DNA of 64,000 nt from Lachnospiraceae bacterium (GCA_902363135.1 CABIZF010000015.1:10172-74171); one strand, 5' to 3'; counted from the stretch's first letter, positions 45,716-55,071 are shown. Numbers and translations are program-made. The notes: generated by a model not told the origin, from the sequence alone.

Positions 45716-46825
45716 TCAGCCAACCTTCTTGCAGATTTCTTCATCCTCAGACAGATTTGACGCTGCCGCATGCGCCCGCGCCGCCCGCTCCCGATGTCCA
45801 AACACGACCACCGCCACCAGCGTAAACAGCGCTGAAATCAGCAACTCACTGTAGTATCCCAGTCCCCTGCTCAGCACCATTCCCGGAAGCAGCAATTCTC
45901 CAAAAACCGGTGCAAAAATAATCAGAAACAGGGTCTCGCTGATTCCCATGCCACCCGGAAGCGGAAGCATGTCGACGGATACAGCGATCACCGCCTGTAG
46001 TGTAATCAGCGTAATCATTGGCGTGCCGGTCAGAGAAAAGGCACGATACACAAAATATGTGACTGTGAACAGCGCGATCCGCTGACCGAAGGTGATCAGA
46101 AATACATTCAGCATCAGCATCGGATGCTGCCGGATGTAAGCTGCCGTGTCATTATACATATCCATGGATGCTTCCAGCTTTGCCAGCCGACCTTCTTTTT
46201 TCCGCAGCAGATGCAGCTTTTCCAGAATAGTATGTCCCAGTGTCATAATCCGTTTTGCAAGAAACGGGTGAAACACGAGAATCATCATAAACGTCACGCA
46301 GAAAATGTTCAGGCCAAGTCCAAGATAAAAGATAAACAAAATATCTCCCAAATAGGTATTCAGGAACCCTCTTGCAAACAGAACGATTCCAAGCCCGATC
46401 GCTACCAGCACAAGCTTGTAAATAATCGTCACGATCATGAGAATGACTGTAGATACCGGTATTGGTATCTTCTCTTTTTTCATAAAGTAGATTTGCATCG
46501 GCTGTCCACCGGACGCAGACGGCGTCACACAGCTGAAAAAGAAGCCGACAGAGGAAACCAGAAAACAGAGACGCTCCTTTAAGTGAATTCCGCAGGAACG
46601 CATCATATACCATATGATGATCGACTCGCCCCAGATAAAGACAAGCACACAGATAATCGCCGGGAACAGCCACTGAATCCTTGATTGATGGATTGCTTCA
46701 TTTATATCTCCGATATCTTCTCCATAAAAAACGCCATACAGGGTCAGACCAAAGACTACAAAGAAAAGCAGTGTATTCAGAATGATTTTTTTTCGGCTTT
46801 TCCGGTTCTCTTTTCCCTCCTGCAC
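45716..46825 (-). CDS. Lysylphosphatidylglycerol synthase/UPF0104 (flippase-like) membrane protein
   Basis: 369 residues with eight or nine membrane segments. The UPF0104/YbhN/AglD pattern is visible: GFFFSCVTPSASGGQPMQIYFMKKE (shown in part; about residues 92-116) and AVSVDMLPLPGGMGISETLF (about 283-302). It lacks the soluble C-terminal aminoacyl-transfer domain of MprF, so it is a flippase-domain-only protein whose substrate may be a phospholipid or lipid-linked precursor. It starts with GTG at 46825 behind GAGAGGAAG. It sits upstream of pssA and psd on the same strand. Confidence 0.85.
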   Translation of the reverse strand: MQEGKENRKSRKKIILNTLLFFVVFGLTLYGVFYGEDIGDINEAIHQSRIQWLFPAIICVLVFIWGESIIIWYMMRSCGIHLKERLCFLVSSVGFFFSCVTPSASGGQPMQIYFMKKEKIPIPVSTVILMIVTIIYKLVLVAIGLGIVLFARGFLNTYLGDILFIFYLGLGLNIFCVTFMMILVFHPFLAKRIMTLGHTILEKLHLLRKKEGRLAKLEASMDMYNDTAAYIRQHPMLMLNVFLITFGQRIALFTVTYFVYRAFSLTGTPMITLITLQAVIAVSVDMLPLPGGMGISETLFLIIFAPVFGELLLPGMVLSRGLGYYSELLISALFTLVAVVVFGHRERAARAHAAASNLSEDEEICKKVG

Positions 46826-46835
46826 TACTTCCTCT

Positions 46836-46905
46836 CCTTTCGCTGCTTGCTCATGAACGCAATCGCCTCGTGACTGTCAGCAGGAACCTCCCACTCCCGC
46901 GGGCG
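46836..46905 (+). repeat. A-family repeat, degenerate copy 6
   Basis: CGCTGCTTGCTCATGAACGC followed by AATCGCCTCGTGACTGTCAG matches the central part of repeat A2 with several changes; the rest (CTCCCACTCCCGCGGGCGGC) is scrambled. Same orientation as other copies. Confidence 0.45.
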
Positions 46906-46948
46906 GCAGGACAGCCAACCTGCTGTGTCATCATAAAAGCGTTCATAC

Positions 46949-47656
46949 CTATAACAGTTGTCCTTTAAATATTCTGCGATTCACTTTCCCCGCTATTCTT
47001 CCATAATACGAATCAAATCCAGTGCACCCGGCTACCCGGTATGCCACCTCCGCAAGTGCCGCGCCTGCGATCACATCAATGATCACATGCTGCTTCGTCG
47101 TCAGTGTCGATATGAACACAGCCAGTGCAAACAGGCAGGAAAATACGCGATACCATTTCGGCACCTCACGGCGTCCACGAATTCCAATGTAACAAAACCA
47201 GCTCGTCAGACAATGAATCGACGGAAAAAGATTGTCCGCAGCATCAACCTGATATAAAAAGCGCATTACAACATCCCATATAGAGCTTCCGGTGATTTCC
47301 GGTCTCGTATTTGTCGTAGGCAGTATTAAAAAGCAGGCCAGACAAACCAGCTTCGCCAGAAAGTCTGCGCTCAAAAACTGCCATGCACTTCTCCGATCCA
47401 GGCGAACGCAGAGCACATAATTGACCGCCCAAAAAAGATAGCATCCAAAATAAATGATAATCGTCCATGGCACGAGCGGAATGCTCCGATCCAGTGCCGA
47501 CTCGATATTGTAATGCCGCCAATGTGCTGTAAAAATCCTGCTTCCGGAATAGACAAGCATATTTAAGGTCAGCTCAAAAATCAATGGAAGCCATGCATAC
47601 TCCGGTACGATTTTACCAATCCGGATCCGAAGGCTCTGAAGTTTATTCTTTGTCAA
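46949..47656 (-). CDS. PAP2 family phosphatase
   Basis: 235 residues with about six membrane segments. PAP2 catalytic motifs: NLFPSIHCLTSW (PSxH, about 142-153) and STLTTKQHVIIDVIAG (His with following Asp, about 185-200); the first Lys/Arg motif is weak (CVRLDRRSAW region). Such enzymes dephosphorylate membrane lipid phosphates such as phosphatidate, undecaprenyl pyrophosphate or phosphatidylglycerophosphate, or act as inositol-phosphate transferases. Beside pssA, psd and a flippase-like gene, a phospholipid role is plausible. Starts with TTG at 47656 behind AAGGAAG. Confidence 0.85.
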   Translation of the reverse strand: MTKNKLQSLRIRIGKIVPEYAWLPLIFELTLNMLVYSGSRIFTAHWRHYNIESALDRSIPLVPWTIIIYFGCYLFWAVNYVLCVRLDRRSAWQFLSADFLAKLVCLACFLILPTTNTRPEITGSSIWDVVMRFLYQVDAADNLFPSIHCLTSWFCYIGIRGRREVPKWYRVFSCLFALAVFISTLTTKQHVIIDVIAGAALAEVAYRVAGCTGFDSYYGRIAGKVNRRIFKGQLL

Positions 47657-47735
47657 ACTATAAATCTTCCTTTTCGTTTTTATTTATAAGGATAACTTAT
47701 TTTTATGAACAGTTCTTTAATAAAACCTTAATATA

Positions 47736-47774
47736 ATGATGATGCCAGGGTCAAAAGGTCAAAAAGCCGTTCAA
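47736..47774 (+). repeat. C-family left-end fragment
   Basis: ATGATGCCAGGGTCAAAAGG then TCAAAAAGCCGTTCA, matching the left 40 bp of repeat C1 (2628-2665). It ends 3 bp from the stop codon of the HAD gene. Confidence 0.6.
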
Positions 47775-47777
47775 CAT

Positions 47778-48488
47778 TCAAAGCTTACGACTAATGTAGT
47801 CATACAACTGCCCGTCGTCAGAAACCACCGCGTCTGCTGTGACATCCAGCGGCAATGGAAGTGCGTGCCGGTTCAGCCAGATGGCGCTCCATCCTGCCTG
47901 CTTTGCTCCAACGATATCATTTTTCCAGGAGTCCCCCACATAGCAGCACGCCTTGGCCGGAGCTTCTGCGATCTCCTCTGCCTGTCGAAAGATCCGTGCA
48001 TCCGGCTTCGCAGCCTCACAATCCTCCGAGATGAGAATGTGTGTCTCTGGAATCCATCGTGCAAGCTGCATCGTCCGCACCTTGTCCATCTGATGGTCAT
48101 GTGCGCCGTTCGTAATCACCCCAAGGTAAATCCCCGTCTGCAGGCAGCGATCCAGCAGCCGCTTCGTCGCTTCCGGTACATGAATCTGCCACTGATATTC
48201 CTCATACCTGCGCTGAAACTCCAGGCAGGACGCATCGTCAGCATGAATTCCAAGCTCTTCCAGCGCCTTTTGAATGCGGTAAATGAACATCCTCTCGGAG
48301 CTGATTTTCCCCTCCAGCAGCAGCTGATAAGAAATATCACTGTGTTTGCGGCTTCTGCGAAACAGATCGGAAATATCCAGTCTGATCTTCCCTCCAAATA
48401 CAGCTTCAAAAGCCTGCTCATATGGCTCTAGCTGATTGTATAAGGTATCGTCGATGTCAAAAAATAGTGCCTGCATGCTACTGCTCAT
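47778..48488 (-). CDS. HAD family hydrolase (YjjG/HAD-IA type)
   Basis: 236 residues. HAD motif I FFDIDDTLYN (about 9-18) holds the nucleophile and acid/base Asp, motif II is GVITNGAHDHQ (Thr), motif III Lys is in ILISEDCEAAKPDARIF, and motif IV is VGDSWKNDIVGAK. The long helical cap between motifs I and II fits the class of nucleotide and small phosphometabolite phosphatases such as YjjG. Start ATG 48488 with GGGG upstream. Exact substrate unknown. Confidence 0.88.
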   Translation of the reverse strand: MSSSMQALFFDIDDTLYNQLEPYEQAFEAVFGGKIRLDISDLFRRSRKHSDISYQLLLEGKISSERMFIYRIQKALEELGIHADDASCLEFQRRYEEYQWQIHVPEATKRLLDRCLQTGIYLGVITNGAHDHQMDKVRTMQLARWIPETHILISEDCEAAKPDARIFRQAEEIAEAPAKACCYVGDSWKNDIVGAKQAGWSAIWLNRHALPLPLDVTADAVVSDDGQLYDYISRKL

Positions 48489-48651
48489 AACTTTACCCCG
48501 GTATTCATCCGATTATTTTTGCACAGCCTCTGTTTTTTACTGGCAATACCTTAATAGTAACATAGATACTGAGGTGGCGCAAGTAAATCCTGCCCGCCGC
48601 GTCTGGCAGATTACACAAAAATTGTTTTCCGATTCAGTTAAAATATATAAA

Positions 48652-48705
48652 AATATCCCTCTATCAAATAATCCGTTTTCATACAGAATCTGATAAAGGG
48701 ATATT
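48652..48705 (-). terminator. Long imperfect terminator hairpin
   Basis: AATATCCCTTTATCA pairs with TGATAGAGGGATATT around a loop of about 24 nt and is followed on the minus strand by TTTTATATATTTT. It should end the MMPL/coiled-coil operon before the HAD gene. Confidence 0.6.
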
Positions 48706-48749
48706 CATTTTATTTTATTTCATTCTTTTTATTTTTGCGTATTGTCATT

Positions 48750-48807
48750 AAAGCGGACATTCGCAATCCATCCCTGCAGCTCTGCTGACAGGACCTAGCT
48801 TCGCTAC
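48750..48807 (+). repeat. A-family repeat, left-end fragment (copy 4)
   Basis: AAAGCGGACATTCGCAATCC followed by the extra block ATCCCTGCAGCTCTGCTGAC seen only here, in A3 and in A5. It ends GCTTCGCTAC, 1 bp from the stop codon of the coiled-coil protein gene. Confidence 0.7.
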
Positions 48808-48808
48808 A

Positions 48809-51800
48809 TCATTCGTCCTCTGTCTCGATCGGAGCAGTCTCGATAATGAACTTCACGCGGCCATCCATGCCGGCGGCTCTTCCGCTGTAGGTCTCGTAAG
48901 TGTAATCGTCAGAACTCAGTGCCTTGATACGCTCGAACAGATCGCTCAGATCACCATCTGTAAGCTCTTTCAGCTTGCTGGTGCCCTTCTCGTCAAATTC
49001 TTTCATACCATCCTTCAGCTCGGTCGCGCCATCCTTCAGCTCAGATACGCCATCTTTGACTTCCGTGCTGCCGGATTCCAGTGTCTCTGCGCCATCGTAA
49101 AGCTCACTCACGCCGGATTCCAGTGTGTTTGTACCGTCAAGCAGCTCGCCTGCTCCGGAATCGAGCTTCTTCGCGCCGCTTGCCAGCTCGCTTGTACCGG
49201 ACTTCAGCGTTTTTGCGCCATCGCGAAGCGTACCGCTGTTCGCTGCCAGCTGTCCTGCACCGTTTGTCAGCTGTGTGCTCAGCGTACCAAGGCCGGAAAG
49301 CAGCTGTGTCGTACCGCTCTGGAGCGTCTTGATTCCATTATTCAGCACCGGACCGTTCTTTGCAAGGGTCGCTGCGCCGGTAGTCAGCGCTTCGTTGTTC
49401 TTTGTAAGTTCCGCAAAGCCGGAGATGATCTGCTGGATGCCAGCGGATGCAGCTGCAAAACCGTCGGTCTTGCTGTCGAGGGTTGCTACGTTTGTGGACA
49501 GAGTACCGATGGCGGCGGAAAGTGCTTTCATGCCCGCATTCAGCTTTGTAACACTCGGCTTTAATTCGGACACATCTATATTCGGAAGGTTGTCCGGATC
49601 AGATAATTCATCCAGCTGTTTTTGCATACCTTTAAGATCCAGCTTATTTACCGTTTCTACAATTGATTCATACTTATTCTGTATTGCTTTAAGCGATGTA
49701 CTCAGTGCATTTATATCCGGCACATCAATCTTTACATCTGCAGAAGGAATCTTACTTGTGTCAATCTTCGCTCCTGACAGATCCGGCGCTGTATAATCAA
49801 TAGTTGACAGCCCCTCTGCTGAAATCGATGCACTGATGGCGGATGCATCCGACGGTTTCTGAGACGCCAGTGTATTCGCTGCATTTTCCAGCGCATCAGC
49901 AGTCGCAGTATCACCTGCATTTCTCGCTGTATTCGCTGCACTTCTCATAGTGCCCACTGCACTGTCAATCGTAGATCTTGCAGCTCCAAGCTGATTGTTC
50001 GCCGCATTGATCTGGTTTTGCGCACTACCAACCTGAGATGCTGCACTCTCTAACTGCGCCTTTGCATCGCTTATTTTTCCGTTTGCTGTGTCAACTGCAT
50101 TTTTCGTCTCATTCAGCTTTCCCTGTGCCGTATCGATCTGGCTGTTAACCGAATCTGCACTCGCTACGATCTGTTTTCTTACTTCCTGCAATGAACTGGC
50201 CGCCGTTGCCAGCTCCTGAATCTGTGTCGGCAGACTTCCAAGTGTGGTCTGAAGTGCCTGACCCTCTGCCAGAAGTTCCTGCATCGGCGCGCTGATCTGC
50301 TTCTGTAATACCTCAGACATCTGACCTGCTTCGGTAATCAGATTTTTCCCTGTATCTGTCAGCTCTTTGATCTGCTTCTGGATTGCTTCCATGTCAATCG
50401 CATCCACCGAATCCTGCAGCTGCTGTGTCCCTGCTGCCAGTGCCTGTGCCGCCGCATTGATATCCTCCGTCACATCGCCTTTTCCATCCAACGCCGCATT
50501 CATCTGCTGAATTGCGCCCTTCACAGTCGTCAGACCCTCTACCAGCGGCTGCAGCTGGGACGCGCCCGCTGAGAGCTTGTTGACGCCATCTACGTACGCG
50601 CTCACACCATCATTTAAGGTCGATGCTCCATCCGTATACTGCTCAATACCCTGTGCCAGCGTATCCACACCCTTCTTGAACTCACCGGTCTTGCCGGAGA
50701 GGACACCCTTCTTGCTCAGGTAGGTCTGAATACCGCTGTTCAGCTGATCGGTACCCTTTGTGTATGTATCGATGCCGGTCTTCAGAGTGCCTGCGCCGGA
50801 ATCCAGCTTATCTGCACCTGTCTTCAGGCTGGAGGTACCGTCCTTCAAGGTAGTGACACCATCTTTCAGATCCTTGCTGCCATCCAGCAGCTTGGAAGCA
50901 CCATTCTTCAGTTCTTTTACTCCGTCGTCGAACTCAGCGTACTTCTCATCCAGTGTATCTACACCATCAGAGAGATCCTCCGTACCATCGACGAGCTTCA
51001 GTGCCGCATCCTCAAGGTCGTTCAGCTTATCTTTGATCTTGTCAAAATCATCGGTTTCATCCAGATCCAGCTCGGAGAGGATATCCGTCAGAGCTACGGT
51101 AAATGTAGAACTCATGCTGAAATCAGTCACATCTGCGCTGACAACAAAGCTCTCCGGCAGGTCAATTTTCGTCTCATCATCGGAATCCGAAGCTTTCTCC
51201 GTCGCCGCTTCGGTTACCTCTTCGGTGCTGTTCTCAGTCTCTGCCGCTGCTTCGGTTGCATCCTCTGTGCTGTCCTCCGTCTCATCTTCATCATCGTCCA
51301 GAGAACTCAGATCCAGATCATCAAGCTTCAGGCTGTCCTGCAGACCCGGTACGCCAAAGCCGACTACGATCTCGCGGTTGCCGTCGGAAACGACTTTACC
51401 ATTGTCGATCGTTACATTTGAGAAATGCTCTCCCGGAAGGATCATACCGGTCACGAGTACGAACGGATTGGAGATCTCTTCATCCTTTCCATTGATCTTC
51501 GCGGTTGTCTGTGTCTTATTTGTATACTTGACATGGATCTCCAGGTGTCCGCTCTTGCCCTTCAGATCTTCCGGAGCAATCTCCTGGCCGTCCAGATAGT
51601 AGGTGAGCTGTACGCCAACCGGAAGCTCCTTGTCAGTCGTCCCCTGATAATAAATGTCTGCGCCGTCCGTATTCCAGGTCAGATTCTCTCCATCCTGTGT
51701 GAATGTCTCGTCGCCTTTTACATTTGTGATATTCTGCAGATCACTCTGATCCTTCAGTTCTTTTTCTGATCCGGCATTTTTCAGCCAGCTTGATACGGTG

Positions 51801-51967
51801 ACGCTCTCCTGATTGCCGGAAGCATCTGCATTTACATAGACCGTTTCTTCTTTGGATACTGACCCGGTCTCCTCTGCCGCATAGACTGGTACTGCTGTCA
51901 TTACTGCTGCCATGCCGACTGCCAGTCCTGCTGCCAGCTTATTGCTGCATTTTCTATTTCTGTTCAT
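48809..51967 (-). CDS. Secreted coiled-coil (LxxG heptad) protein paired with MMPL transporter
   Basis: 1052 residues. A signal peptide (about 1-30, ending PVYAAEE) precedes an N-terminal beta-rich domain (about 31-215), an acidic TEDSTEDATEAAAETENSTE-like linker (about 230-265), then over 700 residues dominated by helical repeats of the type LKDGxxxLKxGxxxL, as in YhgE/Pip-type phage-infection proteins, and a middle Ala/Asn-rich helical region. There is no C-terminal membrane segment, so unlike YhgE it is probably released or held by its partner. The stop lies 24 bp before... the MMPL transporter gene start on the other side: the transporter precedes it in the same operon. I infer an extracytoplasmic accessory to MMPL-type export. 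Confidence 0.82.
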   Translation of the reverse strand: MNRNRKCSNKLAAGLAVGMAAVMTAVPVYAAEETGSVSKEETVYVNADASGNQESVTVSSWLKNAGSEKELKDQSDLQNITNVKGDETFTQDGENLTWNTDGADIYYQGTTDKELPVGVQLTYYLDGQEIAPEDLKGKSGHLEIHVKYTNKTQTTAKINGKDEEISNPFVLVTGMILPGEHFSNVTIDNGKVVSDGNREIVVGFGVPGLQDSLKLDDLDLSSLDDDEDETEDSTEDATEAAAETENSTEEVTEAATEKASDSDDETKIDLPESFVVSADVTDFSMSSTFTVALTDILSELDLDETDDFDKIKDKLNDLEDAALKLVDGTEDLSDGVDTLDEKYAEFDDGVKELKNGASKLLDGSKDLKDGVTTLKDGTSSLKTGADKLDSGAGTLKTGIDTYTKGTDQLNSGIQTYLSKKGVLSGKTGEFKKGVDTLAQGIEQYTDGASTLNDGVSAYVDGVNKLSAGASQLQPLVEGLTTVKGAIQQMNAALDGKGDVTEDINAAAQALAAGTQQLQDSVDAIDMEAIQKQIKELTDTGKNLITEAGQMSEVLQKQISAPMQELLAEGQALQTTLGSLPTQIQELATAASSLQEVRKQIVASADSVNSQIDTAQGKLNETKNAVDTANGKISDAKAQLESAASQVGSAQNQINAANNQLGAARSTIDSAVGTMRSAANTARNAGDTATADALENAANTLASQKPSDASAISASISAEGLSTIDYTAPDLSGAKIDTSKIPSADVKIDVPDINALSTSLKAIQNKYESIVETVNKLDLKGMQKQLDELSDPDNLPNIDVSELKPSVTKLNAGMKALSAAIGTLSTNVATLDSKTDGFAAASAGIQQIISGFAELTKNNEALTTGAATLAKNGPVLNNGIKTLQSGTTQLLSGLGTLSTQLTNGAGQLAANSGTLRDGAKTLKSGTSELASGAKKLDSGAGELLDGTNTLESGVSELYDGAETLESGSTEVKDGVSELKDGATELKDGMKEFDEKGTSKLKELTDGDLSDLFERIKALSSDDYTYETYSGRAAGMDGRVKFIIETAPIETEDE

Positions 51968-51990
51968 GACAAATCCTCCACTTCTGCGTT

Positions 51991-54105
51991 TTACGCTTCG
52001 TTTTGTGCTGTTTTCTTCACTTTTTTCTGTTTCTTGCCAAGGAAATCTATCGTCGTCGCACAGATCACCCGGTCGAAAATCAGGAACATGGCCGGAAGGA
52101 TGCTAAGTACAACTACCATACTGATCAGCGCACCTCTGGAAAGCAGCGTGCAGATCGCACCGATCATATCTACCTTTGAGTAAGCTGCTACGCCGAAGGT
52201 CGCGGCGAAAAAGCTGATACCGCTTGTAATAATCGAAAGCATGCAGGCTTTGTGTGTTGCAAGCACGGCTTCCTTTTTATCCTTGCCGCTCCGACGCTCT
52301 TTCTGGTAACGGCTCGTCATCAGAATTGCATAGTCAACCGTCGCACCGAGCTGAATCGTACCGACGACGATGCTGGCTACGAACGGAAGGCTGACGCCCT
52401 GATAGTACGGAACTGCCATATTGACCATGATCGCAAACTCGATGACTGCCACTAGGATGATCGGTAGGGAAATCGATTTAAACGTAAGCATGATAATCAC
52501 GAAAATTGCTGCAATTGAAAGAGTATTTACATTTACAAGGTCCACATTCGTGACATCTTCCAGGTCCTTCATCATCGGTGCTTCACCGATGACCATTGCT
52601 TTATCATCATAAGACTTGACGATCTTGTCAATCGCCGCGATCTGCGCATTGACCTCTTCTGTCGCAGATTCATACTGGGAGCATACAAACGCCAGCTCGT
52701 AATCGCCGCCCTGCAGCATGCCCTTGATGTCGTCCGGGATCATCGAATCCGGAATCGTCGGACCGAGCAGAGAGCTCATGCTGATTGTCCACTTTACGCC
52801 GTCCACATCATCGATTTCAGATACCATGTTGCGCTTGTCTTTCGCATCCATGTTTTTATCCATCATAATCATGTGGATTGTGCTCATATCAAAATCTTCC
52901 TTCAGCTTGTCATTTGCTACATTAGATCCAAGCGTGGATGGAAGTGATCTTGCAATATTGTAGTAAATTCCGGTATGATTATTTCCATAAAAAGCCGGGT
53001 AAATCAGAATCAGGAAAATGACCATCCAGAGCTTGTGATGCTTTACCAGAAACGTCGATGCCCGATTCGTATTCTTGATCAGCGGACGGTGCTTTGTTTT
53101 CTCGATCGCCTTATCAAATACAAGGATAATGGACGGAAGAAAAGTAACGCAACACACCACACCCATAATAACACCCTTTGACATGACAATACCGATGTCG
53201 CGGCCCAGCGCAAAGGTCATACTGCACAGTGCCAGAAAGCCTGCCACCGTTGTGATAGAACTTCCGATGATAGATTTAAAAGTCGCCGCAATCGCATGAC
53301 CCATCGCAAGGTTCCGGTCATCCGGGTAATGCTTTTTGTTCTCCTCAAAGCTGTCCAGAAGGAAAATAGAATAATCCATCGTGACACCTAACTGAAGGAC
53401 TGCGGTCAGTGCCTTTGTAATATAGGAAATCTCTCCGAGGAAAATATTACTTCCAAGGTTGTATACAATTGCAAGCCCGATACTCATAAGGAAGAATACC
53501 GGCACGAGGAAGGACTCTGTCGTCAGCAATAAAATAAGGAAGCACAGTGCAGCCGCGATCACAACGTAGGCCGGAAGTTCCTGCAGCGCAATATTTTTGA
53601 TATCTGTGACAATACCGGTCATACCACTGATAAACACCTGATTATTTACCATGGTACGCATCTGCTCGACAGCGCCCATTGCTTCGTCCGAGGATGTCGT
53701 ATTATCAAACAGTACGAGCATCATCGTAGCATCACCTTTGAAAAATGCATCTTTTATTTTAGAAGGAAGCATGTCAACCGGAAGACTGATATCCGCAACG
53801 TCGTCATACCAGAGGATATCCTTTACATGATCGACCTCGCTGAGCTTATCCTCCAGCTTCTGTACATCCTTCATATCCATGCCTTCCACGACCACCATCG
53901 AGAAAGCACCCATACCAAACTCGTCCACCATGATGTCCTGGCCTTCTATGGTCTCAAGTGTGTCCGGCAAATAGCTTAGTATGTCATAGTTTGTTCTTGT
54001 CTTGATCATTCCATAAAAAGAAGGAATGAGCAGCAATGCACCGAGCAATAAAATCAATACCCGGTATTTTGCAATCCATTTTCCCACCTTAACCAATGCA
54101 ATCAT
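51991..54105 (-). CDS. MMPL/RND family transporter
   Basis: 704 residues with 12 membrane segments in two halves, each with one extracytoplasmic domain (about 45-165 and 375-495), as in YdgH/MmpL-like exporters of Firmicutes. The proton-relay region is visible as LQLGVTMDYSIFLLDSFEENK in the first half and IQLGATVDYAILMTSRYQKER in the second, each with the conserved D-Y pair. It probably exports lipids, toxins or envelope components using the proton gradient. Followed 23 bp later by the secreted coiled-coil protein gene. A near-consensus promoter and a palindromic operator lie upstream. Confidence 0.9.
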   Translation of the reverse strand: MIALVKVGKWIAKYRVLILLLGALLLIPSFYGMIKTRTNYDILSYLPDTLETIEGQDIMVDEFGMGAFSMVVVEGMDMKDVQKLEDKLSEVDHVKDILWYDDVADISLPVDMLPSKIKDAFFKGDATMMLVLFDNTTSSDEAMGAVEQMRTMVNNQVFISGMTGIVTDIKNIALQELPAYVVIAAALCFLILLLTTESFLVPVFFLMSIGLAIVYNLGSNIFLGEISYITKALTAVLQLGVTMDYSIFLLDSFEENKKHYPDDRNLAMGHAIAATFKSIIGSSITTVAGFLALCSMTFALGRDIGIVMSKGVIMGVVCCVTFLPSIILVFDKAIEKTKHRPLIKNTNRASTFLVKHHKLWMVIFLILIYPAFYGNNHTGIYYNIARSLPSTLGSNVANDKLKEDFDMSTIHMIMMDKNMDAKDKRNMVSEIDDVDGVKWTISMSSLLGPTIPDSMIPDDIKGMLQGGDYELAFVCSQYESATEEVNAQIAAIDKIVKSYDDKAMVIGEAPMMKDLEDVTNVDLVNVNTLSIAAIFVIIMLTFKSISLPIILVAVIEFAIMVNMAVPYYQGVSLPFVASIVVGTIQLGATVDYAILMTSRYQKERRSGKDKKEAVLATHKACMLSIITSGISFFAATFGVAAYSKVDMIGAICTLLSRGALISMVVVLSILPAMFLIFDRVICATTIDFLGKKQKKVKKTAQNEA

Positions 54106-54199
54106 CTCCTCTTCTGTCTGTTTTCCAATTCTGTCCGTTGTTCCGGTAACGCCCCATTCGTCTCATCGCCCAACCTCTCTACTTCTTTTCTACTCTTTC

Positions 54200-54227
54200 A
54201 TTATATTCAAAACTGACTTTTGGTCAA
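54200..54227 (-). promoter_or_regulatory. Sigma-A promoter of the MMPL operon
   Basis: TTGACC, 16 bp, TATAAT on the minus strand, about 95 bp upstream of the MMPL start codon. Confidence 0.75.
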
Positions 54228-54278
54228 TATTAAATAAGCACAAGAAAATAGTTGGAACGAATCTTTTTTTGTAATAAT

Positions 54279-54291
54279 TGACTGACAGTCA
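54279..54291. promoter_or_regulatory. Candidate TetR-type operator
   Basis: TGACTGACAGTCA, a 13-bp palindrome with one central base, lies about 50 bp upstream of the MMPL -35 box and 3 bp from the ZIP gene stop. The sequence is of the kind bound by TetR/AcrR-family repressors of efflux genes. A related half-site (AAAGTCAGTTTT) lies in the promoter spacer. No regulator gene is nearby. Confidence 0.45.
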
Positions 54292-54294
54292 TTT

Positions 54295-55071
54295 TTAACC
54301 AAGTGCCACGTCTAAGATCATCATCACGAGAAACCCAAACGCAGCTCCGATTGTACCGACATTGCTGTGCTCTCCCATCTGGGATTCCGGAATCAGTTCC
54401 TCGATGACAACATAGAGCATTGCGCCTGCGGCGAAGGATAACAGATACGGAAGCAATGGCACGACCTGCGCGGCCAGCAGGACTGTGATCGCCCCTCCGA
54501 TCGGCTCCACCACACCGGAGAGGACTCCCATTAAAAAGGCCTTTGGTTTGCTCATTCCTTCACCTTTTAAGGGCATGGAGATGATGGCGCCCTCAGGAAA
54601 ATTCTGGATTGCGATACCAAGGGAGAGTGCCAGTGCGCCTGCCATCGTAATACCGCTCCCGCTCGTCACCGCACCTGCGAACGCGACGCCAACCGCCATC
54701 CCCTCCGGGATATTATGTAAGGTGACAGCAAAGAGCAGCATCGTTGTTTTTGGCAGACTCGCGGGAATGCCCTCCGGCTTCTCACTGTCCAGATGCAGAT
54801 GCGGAATCAGCACATCCAGCAACAGCAAAAAGGCAATACCTAGTGAGAATCCGACCGCTGCCGGAAGCCATGCAATCTCTCCTTGCTGCCCTGCCATCTC
54901 AATCGACGGCATCAGAAGTGACCAGACCGACGCCGCAATCATGACGCCCGCCGCAAATCCAAGCAGGGCTTTTTCCACCTGCGGTGCAATCTCCTTTTTC
55001 ATCAGAAATACCGTCGCTGCTCCAAGTGAAGTACCAAGAAATGGAATAAATAAAGTAACTGCCTCTTTCAT
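54295..55071 (-). CDS. ZIP family metal transporter
   Basis: 258 residues with eight membrane segments. The family's metal-binding helices are visible: TLHNIPEGMAVGVAFAGAV (TM4, HNxPEG; about 114-132) and IQNFPEGAIISMPLKGEG (TM5, QNxPEG; about 156-173). The His-containing loop DVLIPHLHLDSEKPEG precedes them. It resembles ZupT/GufA-type importers of Zn2+, Fe2+ or Mn2+. Start ATG 55071 behind AGGAGG. Confidence 0.92.
   Translation of the reverse strand: MKEAVTLFIPFLGTSLGAATVFLMKKEIAPQVEKALLGFAAGVMIAASVWSLLMPSIEMAGQQGEIAWLPAAVGFSLGIAFLLLLDVLIPHLHLDSEKPEGIPASLPKTTMLLFAVTLHNIPEGMAVGVAFAGAVTSGSGITMAGALALSLGIAIQNFPEGAIISMPLKGEGMSKPKAFLMGVLSGVVEPIGGAITVLLAAQVVPLLPYLLSFAAGAMLYVVIEELIPESQMGEHSNVGTIGAAFGFLVMMILDVALG

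Larger units (their letters stand above)
48489..48808. other. Intergenic region with terminator and partial A repeat
   Basis: No gene. It contains a long hairpin (48652-48705) and the left third of an A repeat (48750-48807) abutting the stop codon of the next gene. Confidence 0.55.

Noticed and set aside
48809..51967. Coiled-coil protein as a full YhgE/Pip phage infection protein
   Set aside because: YhgE proteins have N- and C-terminal membrane segments; this one has only a signal peptide, so only the repeat style is shared.
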